Source of the DNA: Falciphora oryzae
Taxonomy: Eukaryota; Ascomycota; Sordariomycetes; Magnaporthales; Magnaporthaceae
Reading direction: 5' to 3'
DNA length: 64,000 nucleotides
Assembly: GCA_000733355.1 (NCBI GenBank)
Contig: JNVV01000032.1
Span: 19,134 to 83,133, forward strand
Shown: positions 9,890 to 20,406 of the stretch, piece by piece
How positions within the stretch are numbered: position 1 is the stretch's first letter
Layout: each line of letters starts with the position of its first letter
Program-made: the position numbers and the translations under genes
The notes under the pieces: generated by a model
What the model was told of the DNA's origin: nothing
What the model saw: the letters and a program-made list of their open reading frames with translations, nothing else
The model's database searches: none

Positions 9890-10711
9890 GCCCGTTGAAC
9901 AAGCTTGAAAATTGTCCTGATTACTTCGTGTATCTGGTTTGAGGTCTGGTAAATTCCCAGAGGCGAATGTCCAGAAAGGAGAAGGAGCCCATGTCTTTTA
10001 GAATCTTCCACTTTGGTCGAGTGGAAGAAGCCGATTATCAGCCCTTCGGCGTCGTCTTGGCATGGCTTGATGCCAGGGGTATCTGCTCCGGATCTGACAC
10101 CTTTTCCGAAAACTGGCTTCTCCACGCCTGGGCTGAGATTTTAGTCGGCTCTGGTTGGCCCAGACCGCCGCCACGAGGACACCAAGATGCAGGGCAGCAA
10201 CGCTAGCGTTCAGCCCCGGCATCGGACATCTGAGCTGGACAGGGTCCCCAAGCACTGGATTGGATCCAACTCACAGATGAATAGGTCCAGAGAGGAGTGG
10301 CTCGCAGCTCATTTGTAACCGTTCATCTCGACTGTGGATAAAAGATTGGACTGGATTGATCTCCCCATCTCAAGAAGTGTTGAAGGGTTCTTCAGGAAGG
10401 AGGATGTTCATTGAGGGCTTGCGAAGGAATGTGCCGTGGCGATATGGAACGGCTGTCTAGCATCGATGATACCACGTTCCATGGTCTCAAGAAGAGCGCG
10501 AAGAATGCAAGCACAGGAAAGAACAAAACAGGCGAAAACGAAGAGTGCGGGGATTTTGGCCAAATGTGCCGAGTGCGGCCCCCTCGGGGTCTAACATTTG
10601 AGCGGCGTGAATGACAAGATTGAAGAATTACATGCAGCTCGAAGGAGCTCCGGCCTGAGCTGCCAAAGACATGAGTACACTAAACTCCTCCCCCAGTATC
10701 TCCGTCAGATA
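9890..10711. other. Intergenic, no gene seen
   Basis: Lies upstream of the membrane-protein gene and downstream of the AT-hook gene, both on minus. Only short frames without coding character. It presumably holds the promoter of the former and the terminator of the latter. Confidence 0.5.
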
Positions 10712-11860
10712 TCACCACCGGCTGCCTCCCCAACGGCTGACGCGCTCGTACTCGTGCTGCTCCTCCGAGTACTCGGCCCACCGTGTAGGCGAGACCGAGG
10801 GGTCGCCGGTCGACGTCTTGGTGCCTGTCAGCTCGCAACTGCCAGCAAAGTTGAGATTAACTTGGCCGGTGAATTTCTCGAACATCGAGTTGGCGAACTT
10901 GATCTCGCCCCACGAGTCCGACTGGATCTCGCCCTCGCCGGTCTCGCGGCCGCGCCAGCAGAGATGATATTTGAGGGGAGCAGGAGCCTCTGCTTTTGCT
11001 GCGGCTGTCGCCTTGGCACCCTTCTTGCCGGATTTTGCCGTTCCAGTAGCGGGTGCCTCATCCTCGTCCTCGCTGTCGTCGTCCCCCATGCCGTACTTAT
11101 TCCGGCTATAACTGTTTTCCTTGTCGATCTGGCGACTGTACCACGAGATGGCTTCCTTGTCGGTCGAGATGAACATGACGCCCTCGAGCACGCCAAAGTT
11201 GAACTCACCAACATAGACGCCATCCTGGTCCGTTGTGCTAATGTAGAGGCTTAGGCCATCTTCGCATTCGCTCGGCCACTCCTGCTCGATGCCCGGGCAT
11301 TTGACCTCGTATGAGCCCACGATGGATCCGGCGGGGGTCTTCTTTTGGCGCTTGCTACTTGCAGGAGCCGCAGCAGCAGCAGCCTTGCGTTTGCTGCCTG
11401 CCGCCTTGGCTGGAGTCTCCTCAGTCTTCCTGGGTCGTCCGCGCGTCTTGCCAGTGGCTGTACCACTCGCCGCAGCGCCAGCCTTGGGCTTTGCACGGCC
11501 CTTGGCCACGGCGTTGACGGCCGGTGATTGCTTTACCGGCGAAGCTGATGTATTGACAGGCCTGACGCGCCTCTTGGCAGGAGTACCACCACCAGCAGAA
11601 GTGCCGTTCCAGATGTCCTTCTTGCCCCAGCCAATGGCAAGCGCGTCGTTGGCGGGGAAGAACTTGACGTCGAGGCCGGGGACGGGCGCGGCCGCTGCCT
11701 GGAGCGCGGCCTTCGTGATCTCGCTCAGGCCGCAGAGGAGCGTGGTGTAGGGGGTCTTCTCGGGAGCATCGGCAAAGCGCTCCTTGATGAAGAGCTCCGG
11801 GTTGTCTCGAGCATGCTCCTCGTCGCTCATGCCCTTCGCCGCCGCCGACTTTGGGGACAT
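10712..11860 (-). CDS. Nuclear AT-hook-containing protein
   Basis: 382 residues, uninterrupted. The N-terminus (about 1-90) is a folded region with NPELFIKERFAD and FFPANDALAIGWGKKDIW. The centre is low-complexity and basic, with an AT-hook core RGRPRK at 140-145 and NLS-like KRKAAAA and KRQKK. The C-terminal half has a conserved-looking domain (GSYEVKCPGIEQEWP, LSLYISTTDQDGVYVGEFNFG, then an acidic/Ala insert, and KYHLCWRGRETGEGEI, FANSMFEKFTGQVNLNF). The AT-hook suggests minor-groove DNA binding in the nucleus. I recognise the pattern as a conserved fungal hypothetical but cannot name a function. The frame and length look intact. Confidence 0.8.
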   Translation of the reverse strand: MSPKSAAAKGMSDEEHARDNPELFIKERFADAPEKTPYTTLLCGLSEITKAALQAAAAPVPGLDVKFFPANDALAIGWGKKDIWNGTSAGGGTPAKRRVRPVNTSASPVKQSPAVNAVAKGRAKPKAGAAASGTATGKTRGRPRKTEETPAKAAGSKRKAAAAAAPASSKRQKKTPAGSIVGSYEVKCPGIEQEWPSECEDGLSLYISTTDQDGVYVGEFNFGVLEGVMFISTDKEAISWYSRQIDKENSYSRNKYGMGDDDSEDEDEAPATGTAKSGKKGAKATAAAKAEAPAPLKYHLCWRGRETGEGEIQSDSWGEIKFANSMFEKFTGQVNLNFAGSCELTGTKTSTGDPSVSPTRWAEYSEEQHEYERVSRWGGSRW

Positions 11861-12187
11861 CTCCTATTTCCGTGGTTTGGATCTAGTAACGGGCGCGACG
11901 TGCCTCTAGATGATATTTCTGCGGTCTGGGCAGGTTTGGCAAAAGAAGTTCGCCGGAGGAGCGAGGGAAATGGAAGAAGGGAGGGAGCCCGACGGGTTTA
12001 CGGGCGTGCCAAAGCTAAAGCACGGGGCACAGGGGATCCTAACCCAATTGGGGCCCAATTTCAGCGTCCACAGGCGCAAAATCCCCCATCAATTATCACC
12101 CCACTCAATTTTTCGCGGGCGCAATTTGGTGCATTTTAATGAGATCCGCCAACTTGACAAGGGAGAGCAGTCAGGAGTGGCATCTTA
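11861..12187. other. Intergenic: upstream region of the AT-hook gene
   Basis: No coding signal. The left Harbinger TIR begins at 12188, preceded by TTA. Confidence 0.5.
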
Positions 12188-12954
12188 GGGCGTGATCGGC
12201 GGCACCGGTCAGGGAGATCCTGATCAGGGAGAAGATACAAAAAATTGTGCAGGGGGGTCGGAAGTACCGTCAGGGTAGGCCTTGTCAACGGGCGTCTGCC
12301 AAGAAACAGCAAGTGGAACTTTTGCATAGGCTCAAGCACGTCATGGAACACCTCGCTAACCGTGCTTTGCGAGATCTCGAAGTGCGCAGCGAGCCGTTGG
12401 GTAGCGCCCTGCGCGACGATCAGCAGGAAAATCATCACCTTGTGGGCGGGTGCTTGATATCGAGTGCCCTCGAGGCCGCGGTTGTTGACGAGCCAGTCGA
12501 CGAGGAAGCGGAAATCCTCTTTTCCCAAGAGGAATAAGGTACGGAAACGAGTCTCCCCTCCGTCGTAAAGATCTTTGGCGATATACCCGGCGTGCCAGGG
12601 ACCACCGGCGTTCAAAACCTCCCTCGGTGGGATAGGTTTATACTGCTGCAGCATGCGTTCCTGGTATTGGAGCTCTTCTTCCCTGCGGATTTTGCGCAAA
12701 CGGAGAACTGCAACAACAGTCACTATCGCCGCCACGCTTCGAAAAAAGCGATCCCAGCCGTTCCCCATGACGTTGTGAATAGCTTCTTTTTTGCTAATAA
12801 ATTTGGCCTTTTTTTGCAGCTGAACAACAACAACCCCACGGCGACCTCCCTGACGACCTCTCCCTGGGCCTCCCTGACGATCTCTCCCGGACCTCCCACG
12901 GCCGGGGAAGCTCACAGACGAAGAACGAGGGGTTGAGTCATTTTTGCTGGGCAA
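12136..12954 (-). pseudogene. N-terminal fragment of a PIF/Harbinger transposase
   Basis: 272-codon frame. Residues about 120-215 (RFRTLFLLGKEDFRFLVDWL, VMIFLLIVAQGATQRLAAHF, STVSEVFHDVLEPM) correspond to the helix-turn-helix region before the DDE core, and align by eye with residues 70-145 of the transposase at 34892-36136. The frame then runs into unrelated codons and the left TIR; no AVDGT, LGDAG or ERSFG catalytic motifs remain. The N-terminal Arg/Gly-rich repeat (QGGPGRGRQGGRRG) is unusual. This is a non-autonomous internal-deletion copy. Confidence 0.75.
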
Positions 12955-13180
12955 CTAGTACAAATTTGGCTTAGTTTGGGCCTAAAACGATTCCCTGCTG
13001 ATGAGATACATTGGTTTGACCCCTGTGTTTTTGCACAAGATTCCCTGGCCCAGGGAGGACGCTTGTGCACCGACTTGGCAGCCAAAACAGGTAAGGTGCG
13101 TCGAGATAAAATAAAAAACCCTTGTCCCTTGGCATTCTCCCTGATCAGGAGCTCCCTGACCGGTGCCGCCGATCACGCCC
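12188..13180 (-). mobile_element. PIF/Harbinger deletion derivative with 47-bp TIRs
   Basis: 993 bp with terminal inverted repeats starting GGGCGTGATCGGCGGCACCG. They match over about 47 bp with one mismatch (A at 12217 against C's complement at the other end). The flanks are TTA on the left and TAA on the right, so a TWA-type TSD is likely but not perfect. The inside encodes only the N-terminal half of a Harbinger transposase. The TIR start is shared with the fragment at 28439. Confidence 0.85.
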
Positions 13181-13510
13181 TAATAATAAGTAACCCCGCA
13201 CCCGCGGGCAGGCTCCCGTAGAGGTCACGTGACATAGCTTAGGTAATCCCGGAGTGATCTGTATGATCTGTGCCAAGACAGATCGCAAACTGCTCCGAAT
13301 GATCTGGGTGATCTGGGACAGATCAACGAGATCACACGGGTCACGGACGTTGCAAAGACAAGGCAAAGTCTAGGTTAGATTAGGTTATGTCTTTAGCGAT
13401 TGCTGCCTCACTCTCGCCTCCTCAGGGGCATAAGACGTGCTAGCGACTAAGTCCGCTGATGGTGCACACCCCTGATGGTGCACCAACGGATCACGCAACG
13501 GCCACCAAAC
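13181..13510. other. Spacer, no gene seen
   Basis: Contains repeated 'tgatctg' heptamers (13254-13320), and near 13420-13445 a 'ggggcataagacgtgctagcg' stretch resembling the LINE 3' region ('gcatacgacgtgctagcg'). Confidence 0.4.
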
Positions 13511-14172
13511 TGTAACAGGTCTTGGCTCTACTATAGCAAGCTACAGCAGTGTCAGGCCTGGAAAGGGGGGCTCTCTCAAAGAGATCTCAGAAGTCCAGCA
13601 GTTCAACAGTCGTATTCGTGCAGGGCTCAACAAGTCTATGGTGTAGTATCAGAGCACTTGGGGGGTCACAAGTAGGCTGATAATCCGTATGGCGGAAAGA
13701 GGTTGTATTCGGAAGAGTTGGGGCCAGAGGCCCTGCCTGGGAGGAAATCTCTATCTATTGGTGCCTGGAGGCCCGTGCGGGGGCCTGGCAGGGCCAGGGC
13801 ACGTGACCCCCTGGGTGCCGTGACATGTAGGTAGAAACAGAAAACGATAGCTTGCCCTCTCGACCTCCTTCACAGGGGGTCCCTCGGGCCCTCCTTATGC
13901 TCTAGCCCTCCGACCGTCCTTCGGTTGTCATCGGCACGCTGCCTCCTCCGTGGCGTCCGTTCGGGGCCGGATATGTTTCGTCCCTCTTAGGGTTCCGGGC
14001 CGGGCTGATCTGCGGGGGCTGGCCGGTGCGCGTGTCGCAGAGTTAAACTCTTTTGATCCGCACATCCGTCAGGGCTTGCGCCCCTCCGGCTACCACCCGG
14101 AGCCCTCCTTTGAGGCCACCGGTGGCGTCCCCTAATAAGGCTGCTGGCCATGGTTCTGTGTGGGGCGTTACA
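13511..14172 (+). repeat. Solo LTR, family R1, with nested R2 insertion
   Basis: Starts TGTAACAGG and ends GCGTTACA, giving inverted TGTAACA/TGTTACA-type ends. About 478 bp after removing the nested R2 element. It matches 48702-49195 along its length, for example 'tccgtggcgtccgt.cggg' and the 3' block. It is inserted in the 5' part of the C2H2 gene, whose upstream part is gone. No perfect TSD seen (CAAAC before, AGCGA after). Confidence 0.75.
13647..13825 (+). repeat. Short solo LTR, family R2, 179 bp, TSD TGTAG
   Basis: Starts TATCAGAGCACTTGG and ends GTGCCGTGACA; flanked by TGTAG at 13642-13646 and 13826-13830. The second copy at 37891-38070 has its own TSD. The 5-bp TSD and T(A/G)TCA...TGACA ends fit a very short LTR. 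Confidence 0.85.
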
Positions 14173-14980
14173 AGCGATCCCAGCGCGCCTTTTGGTTGGG
14201 GTAAATGCCGGGACGACTGTGTCGGGGACGTTAGCGTCGGTCCCGGAGAGCACCCTAAAGTATCCGGGCCCAGGACGCTCGCACCCAACCGCGCCTAAGA
14301 TAGAAATCACTCTCATCACCACGTTAGCACGCTATCCACGGCCGACAATTCCCGATACAGAGCACAAAATATTCCAGTGCCCATGCTGTTGCCAGCCGCT
14401 GCCTATACAAAACGTGCAGAGCGACTCGAAGTGGCGGTAAGCACGGCCCTGCCCGCCTGGTGGCGGTTTTTTTTTCGCTAACTTCCTATAGGAAACATTT
14501 GGCCGAAGACGTGTGCCCGTAACCTGCATTGTCGACGAATGTCCGACGCCCCACGTTTACTACAGCACCCGATTAGCGCTCGAATACCGTATCCGGCACG
14601 ACCACGCGCCAGCCTGGCACTGCCCGCTTTGCGACGACGCCGAGGGCGCACCTGTTTTTAAAAACACAGCCGGCATTATGGAGTACTTCCACCAACGCTA
14701 CGCCGAGTCTTTTTCGGACGACTTCCTGCCCACGCTGCTATCCTGGTCTGCCCGGGAAAGCATGGGCATCGAATCCTCAGGCCCGCGCGACTCCCCTAAG
14801 CTCGTCGATCACGTCCTAGAGCACATCCACGATTTCGCTTTGCGCTCGCTTCCTTGGCCTGCCCAGGCCCCACCAGACCTCGACGGCGAGGTCGGGACCT
14901 TCAACCTAGGGACGCCGAATGCAAAGCAAACAATTTTATGGTTGGTTAATCCGACACCGAATGTCGACTTTACGGATTAG
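14173..14980 (+). pseudogene. acuF-like C2H2 zinc-finger protein, 5' truncated
   Basis: Two exons remain. Exon 1 reads ...SVPESTLKYPGPGRS...KIFQCPCCCQPLPIQN up to 14436. A 55-nt intron (14437-14491, GTAAGC...TATAG) follows. Exon 2 reads RKHLAEDVCPVTCIVDECP..., RLALEYRIRHDHAPAWHCPLC and HVLEHIHDFALRSLPWP to a TAG at 14978-14980. This is the pattern of the fungal 'oxidoreductase acuF-like, C2H2 zinc finger' family, in which CPCCC-QTLP is followed by C2H2 segments. The start is lost where the R1 LTR sits. The reading frame after the TAG continues into the kinase pseudogene, so the two may once have been one gene or simply share frame by chance. Confidence 0.7.
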
Positions 14981-15019
14981 TCGCTCCGGCTTCCGCTACC
15001 TGACAAATTCAAACTCAGC

Positions 15020-17246
15020 ATGCCGGCTTCAGCCGCCAAGGCAGTTCGGTCTGAGTCGGTGGATTTCCTTGCCAACCATGCGTACTTCGCGGATGAGGCC
15101 GAAGAGAACTCGGTCAATCCCCAAACTAACAACTCTCTCACATCCGACACTAGCGACGACACCAGCGATGAGCCAAAGGGCTACCACAGCGATAACCTGG
15201 CCACTAGTATCAGAAAAGAATGCATCAAGTCAGGATACCTCTCCTTCGCAGTCCTTCGGCGCATTATGACGCCGGACAGGGTTCAGAAGGCGCTGCGAGA
15301 GGGGTGCGGAATCACCGCCGACGAACGAATCAAGCAGCTGTGTGCCGAAATAGTGCCTGATGGGCTGGCCAGTAACCCCAAGCGCCGATGCGCGGACGCT
15401 CCCGACTCTCGCAGCAGCCACTCGGAGCCGCCCGCCGGGTACTTAACCGTGTTTGCTCTGCTGCTCGACCGCGAGTGCGGCGCATTTACGACCACTTCGT
15501 CGACCAAGGCTTCTCGGACGCCAAACTGCCCTTGAAGACCAAGACGTGCCCCAAATACAGGAAATATCTCGTGGACGTCAGGAAGCCGGCCGCTGCCAGT
15601 AAATGGCTCAGTCACCTGCATGTAACGTCCCTCGAGAGAGAGCAATGGTCCTTCTTGACCCCCTTTTTTGCCTGCGAGGAGGATGGTACCCCGAAACACT
15701 ACCGTCTGCCCATTAAAGCCCGGCTTCCCTGGAGACAACCAGGGAACGGCGATAAGAAGGAATGGCTAACGAGCGGCGCGAACCATGGTCAGGGTTCAGA
15801 ATGGAATCCCCAAGGGGATCTCGGCGCCGACGAACTCACCGGCGGCTTCGGGACCGTCGAGCTCGTCATCATCGACCCTGACTCTCATGGCTTTCACGAC
15901 CAACTGGAACGGGTATGCTTTCTTGTCGGCGTATTAAAATCCAGAACGCGTTGAATCTGACTGACACTCGTCGTGCCTTAACAGCTTCCGCTTCTGAACA
16001 AGTGGTTTGCCATCAAATCCCTCCGGACAGCCGACGTGGCCAACTACAGGAAGGAGATAGAGAACCTGAAGCGGTTCAATGGCCGCAGCCACGAGCACCT
16101 CGTCACACTATTGGCAACCTTTACGCACGGGGACCAGTACAGTTTCATTTTCCCCTGTGCGGATTGCGACCTGGAGCAGCACTGGGCTCGCCTCAAGTCG
16201 CCGCGCAGGACACCCGAGTTCGCGCTCTGGGTTTCTGCCCGGATACTCGGGCTGACGGGGGCCATAGATGCCATCCACGACCCCGCAAACGCTCTGTTAG
16301 GCGATCCGGAGCGGAAGTTCGGGCGTCATGGAGACCTTACGCCCGAAAACATCCTCTACTTTTCTCTGCCCGATGAAAAGTAGCCGATACCCGAGGTTCT
16401 CCGCGCCGCATGGCGACAGGGCTCAGCGTTGCTTGACGACATACTACTCGGGAAGCTTGTGATCACCGACTTCGGCCTGGCGGATGTGCATCGCGAGATC
16501 AGCAAGTCCAACGTGCACAAGACGGGGCTCAGCTATACCAGAAGCTGGGCCCCTCCCGAATGCGATATGAAGGGGAATATCAACAGCCTGTGGGACATCT
16601 GGAGTTTGGGCTGCATCTTTCTTGAGATGATCTGCTGGATGCTGGGAGACCACGAGACCAGTGGGCGGAGTAGACGCTCATACTTTGCCCAAAAAAGGAG
16701 CCAGCCCGGCATTTTCCAACAGAACACCCAGCAGTTCTACGACATCACGCTCCCAAAAAGCAGCCCACACACCAAAGGCCTTTTCGAATTTGGAGTCAAA
16801 GATAAGGTCGTACAGGTTTGTGGACAATTCTAATTTCTCCTTTCATTCTTCACCCTTCGTCCTAGGATCTTTGGGCCCTCAACTTCAACTTCAACGTCAT
16901 CTCGCCTGCTTTTTAACGTACTGACACCATCGCGTAGGAGATCGATGACATGCACCGCCACAAGAACTGCACGCAGTACCTACACGATCTCCTCAATCTA
17001 GTATACGATCACATGCTAGTGGTGCGATCACCACCACTAGTGGTGCGATCACCACCACTAGTGGTGCGATCACCACAGCAATATGAACGTATTCGCTCTA
17101 AAGATCTCCTCAGGAAGGTTCAGAGTATGCACAAAAAAGCCCAGGGGGCAACTGGAGTCGCCTACCTAACCGAACGCAAGCCTTGGCCCAACTACAAGGT
17201 CCAGAGGAGACCGCCAGTGCTTGCCGCACTCGATGAAGAGCTTTAG
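15020..17246 (+). pseudogene. Serine/threonine protein kinase-like gene, disrupted
   Basis: From MPASAAKAVRSESVDF at 15020. An N-terminal helical region includes YLSFAVLRRIMTPDRVQKAL; a one-base frameshift near 15475 joins it to RRIYDHFVDQGFSD. The kinase domain has a Gly loop (GGFGTVELV), a 72-nt intron (15913-15984, CTGAC branch), VAIK-like lysine (FAIKSLR), catalytic loop HGDLTPEN (family HRDLKPEN), a TAG at 16381-16383, DFG (ITDFGLAD), and an APE-like WAPPECD with WDIWSLGCIFLEM. A second intron (16816-16937) leads to a C-terminal extension (HKNCTQYLHDLLNLVYDHML) with an in-frame minisatellite, ending at 17246. The Arg of HRD is replaced by Gly. Frameshift and stop make it a likely pseudogene. 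Confidence 0.75.
17016..17078 (+). repeat. 21-bp minisatellite, three units, in frame
   Basis: Three copies of CTAGTGGTGCGATCACCACC(A), the last varied. They add VVRSPPL repeats to the kinase C-terminal extension. Each unit contains a GTGGTG/CACCAC near-palindrome. Confidence 0.9.
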
Positions 17247-17463
17247 AAAATGGTCGATAGGTCCGAGCGGTCACCCGCTCTAAGGGTATCCCATCGGAGG
17301 AAAAGCAGGAATGGGAGCAGCGGATCTAGTAGCGGTGGGACTGGGGTCACCTCGATGTCCTCTCCCATGAGCCCCTAATGGGGCATCTTTGGATTCGCGA
17401 GGTGTTTTCAGGTATTGGTAGATAACACGACATCCATGTTGTATAAATGAGAAAACCTGCCCG

Positions 17464-18031
17464 ATGCAGAAAAAAAAAATCCGCCGCGGAATATTAACAT
17501 CCTTGCCCAACGCCAACCCTTGTGCCCTAGAATTGAAATCACAGGACGATCTTGTATCTTTCCATTACAATTTTCTTCGCGAGGCGATCGAGTTCGGGCT
17601 GCAGAGGACACAGTCAGCATACTACGAGATAGAAATGTGTTGCAATCCCATTGCGCCATACAAGCTAAAAGCGAAGCCCCGCTTATCAACCAGGTGGCTG
17701 ACAATTGGGTCAAATATCCTTTGCGACAAAATGAGTTGACGTGTGGTGGACAATGCTCACCCGTTTCAGCCCCCTCGGGATAATCCTCGCCGAGGTCGTC
17801 AAGATCTACCAGAACGAGCAGATCGGGCGGGAGCTCAAAGGCCTGCACGAGCAGTTGCGCATGTACAACAACCTGGTGGCCGGGGGCGCGAGCGGCCCGG
17901 ACGGGTTCGCGCGGCAGGTTCTCGACTTCCTGGACCTCAAAGTCAGAGAATACGCACAGGACGGCGGCGAGCACTTCTTCATTTACCATCCGGACAGCAA
18001 GATTCTGTCCACATCCAACACCACAACTTGA
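17464..18031 (+). pseudogene. Fragment of a conserved fungal gene interrupted by short repeat R7
   Basis: Left part (to about 17644) reads LKSQDDLVSFHYNFLREAI and QRTQSAYYEIEMCC. The right part, from about 17768, reads PLGIILAEVVKIYQNEQIG, RELKGLHEQLRMYNNLVAGG, FARQVLDFLDLKVREYAQ and EHFFIYHPDS. They read as one protein broken between Cys-Cys and Pro-Leu-Gly by about 120 bp that contains R7. The 3' part after HPDS is missing. I do not know the family's function. The 164-codon and 219-codon frames nearby on minus are shadows. Confidence 0.55.
17648..17728 (-). repeat. Short dispersed repeat R7 (tRNA A-box-like)
   Basis: About 80-90 bp shared with 39715-39807: 'cccattgcgcca.aca.gctaaaag' through 'aaatatcctttgcgaca'. 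On the minus strand it contains TGGCGCAATGG, close to a tRNA A-box, with no clear B-box. Possibly a truncated SINE. Confidence 0.5.
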
Positions 18032-18081
18032 ACACATGAATATCTTTTGCTCAGCCCAGGTTCTCATCCAGCTTCACTACA

Positions 18082-19843
18082 ATGGCCCGAATCTCTCTTG
18101 ACAACATAGAAATTTACAACACCTTTCCTCCCCCAAAGTCGCTCAAAGTCGTGCAACAACCACGAAAAAACATACTATTGAAACATTTATTTGGCAAGCC
18201 GCACATCCACCATGTAGCGGTTCCCAACCAAACCACCTATGGCAGCATCCCCGGACCCAGGGCTTGCTCTGTTGATGCTCGTGAAAGGAATCCAGGGCAG
18301 CGAGCACCTGTCGCCCCAATGCACGACACCCTCAGTAAAAAAACAACACAATTTTCGAAGAACCATTGCGCCAAGCTCGATTCCTTTGTCCCTCAGCCCA
18401 CTCAAGTGCAGCACAAGATTCAAGGAGGGCCGGTTTCAAACTCTGGAAGCAGTCCATATATTGAAACCTCGGCTTATGCAAGCGGCGGCAGCAGCAAACC
18501 GCCAACACTCCAGATGACCAAGTTAGATGACTTCTCTGGCAAATCTGGGAAAGTTTTCCTCGCAAGCGGACAATGACCAGACCCTCAGTCCAACGTCGCT
18601 CAACACTACAACCAGCCTTCTTCCCAGGAAATCTACACGAACTTAGAGTCTGATCCTCATATCCCTACTGCTACCTCCAACTTATCAATCCACGGCCTTC
18701 TTGCTCCAGAGCCAAACAATGGCGCCTCGGACACCATCTTTGATGAACCAGCTGCACCCGTTCAGCAGGCAGCCACATCGTCCTACACCTCGCTATTGGC
18801 CCCTGGCCGACCCACCCACGGCAGCATCCTCGACCCTAAACCCTACTCCGGCCAGCCTCAGGCTGATGTATGGCCTCAAAAGCGGCGAGGAACTGTCTCT
18901 CCACTATATCAAGTCGGCAAGGTTCCAGAGTCTACTCAGTCACCGCGCCGAGCTTAAACCCGACATCCCTGGCTCCAACCAGGAGCAAGGAGTTCTCGCA
19001 GAACCATCTTCAAACTCTGGATACAGTCCACTCGATGAACACCTACCTCATAAAACCAATCGCACTATTGAATTACCGTCAATGACAACTGATCCCAGTC
19101 CAAGCGGCAAAAAACGCCCAGTGCCTGATCAGGATCACATATCTGTCAAGCGCAAGAAATCCGGCCATGAAGCCGAACAATCGGCGGACCATCAATCCGG
19201 GGTTGTTCCATATCGTGGCCATGGCAGTCAGCCAGGAGCGTCAACAGTGAACCAGCAAGGGCAAATTTCTGGAATCACTAAACCGCACCAAAAAAACCAG
19301 TTACCAACTACCGAGCTAGCACCAGAGTCCGTGCAAGAGAAGGATCCCTTTGCCGACATCGAAAGCTGGTACCGAAGATCAAAACAGCCAACGGCTTTCC
19401 CGGATGACAATTTTAAAATCAGAAGTCCTTTGCCTCTGGCCTCCTCTCGCCGAAAAAACCGGCAAAGCCAGGCAGCACTTCGATCTGATGAAGATGATGG
19501 CCAATACCCTGTTAAAGCTATTCGGGCAAAATGGGACAAACGGTTTCTTGTCGAATGGGATGACGATTACAGTGAGCAAGACTGGGTGCATTGGGAAAAC
19601 ATTTGCCCAGACCTTGTGACAGAGTATGAGGGACAACATCCAGGCATCGATTTGGCTGGGGACTTGACAATATCAAGTGCGAAGAGACGCGGAAATAGAT
19701 GGCGGTTCAAAGTATTATGGAGTTATGGCAAAAGAAAGCATGATGTTTGGGTGGAAGAAAAAAAGCTTGATCGAAAGCTGGTTGAGAAGTATAAGTCACT
19801 GGCCGCAAATCACAAGTCACCTGCGAGAAGGCGGCGGATTTGA
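18082..19843 (+). pseudogene. Chromo-like domain gene with stop and frameshift
   Basis: Frame 1 opens at 18082 (MARISLDNIEIYNTF), is broken by TGA at 18574-18576, and continues as a Ser/Pro/Gln-rich region (DPHIPTATSNLSIHGLLAPE) to about 18950. Coding similarity then moves to another frame (LKPDIPGSNQEQG) ending at 19843. The last 110 residues (YPVKAIRAKWDKRFLVEWDD, DWVHWENICPDLV, RWRFKVLWSYGKRKHDVWV) look like one or two chromo-type folds that could read histone marks. The middle is low-complexity with KRKK basic clusters. The frame change could be an intron rather than a mutation, and I cannot fix its borders. Family call is tentative. Confidence 0.5.
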
Positions 19844-20070
19844 TCTTCTGGGGAGGCTTGGCTTTATATTTTGACGTTTAATAAATCAAAAGGGATCAGT
19901 TCACGGATTTTTGTATAAAACAGTATTAAAAACGAGCACCGACTGTTAGCAACTGAATAATATTAACCCCTCAGCATAAAACAGATTCTGCCGGCAGGAA
20001 ATATTAACTCATGCCTCATTTTTTAATGGGATTCTGCAAACAGAAAACAAAGATTGGAATACAGTTTTAC
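19844..20070. other. AT-rich spacer with TTCTGCCGGCAG palindrome
   Basis: No coding signal. Contains an imperfect copy of the palindromic motif at 19985-19999. Confidence 0.4.
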
Positions 20071-20304
20071 TGTTGATCCACGTGATCTAGCGCGTGCATC
20101 CAGGAAGGGTCCACGCCTCACGGAGCAGCAGGCCTAGGGGCCGTGCGCTCCCACGAGCCTACAAAAGGGGATCTTGCGATCCCCTTCCTGTAACTAGATT
20201 CCTTCTCCTTCATGCATCAATACAGACACCTTTCCAGATCTATAAATCTTTGTTCTTTCTCTTGGGAGATCTCCGAGCCTACAGGAGTAACGCTCCTACC
20301 AACA
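20071..20304 (-). repeat. Solo LTR, family R6 relative, TSD TTTAC
   Basis: 234 bp, TGTTGATCC...CTCCTACCAACA, flanked by TTTAC (20066-20070 and 20305-20309). The 3' block 'gggagatctccgagcc...aggagta.c.ctcctaccaaca' is shared with all R6 copies. It is the most diverged copy here. Confidence 0.8.
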
Positions 20305-20364
20305 TTTACGTAATTGTGTTATCCATTTTTTCTACTGGGAGAACTGTGACTACATTCCAAACAT

Positions 20365-20386
20365 AAAATTCTGCCGGCAGAATTTT
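20365..20386. repeat. Perfect 22-bp palindrome (copy 1)
   Basis: AAAATTCTGCCGGCAG followed by its mirror to 20386. It is part of an about 80-bp segment (20330-20406) repeated at 20868-20961. Confidence 0.85.
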
Positions 20387-20406
20387 TTTGTACTATGTAA
20401 TTGTAC

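Noticed and set aside
17408..18067. 219-codon minus frame
   Set aside because: Antisense of a readable protein fragment and of repeat R7.
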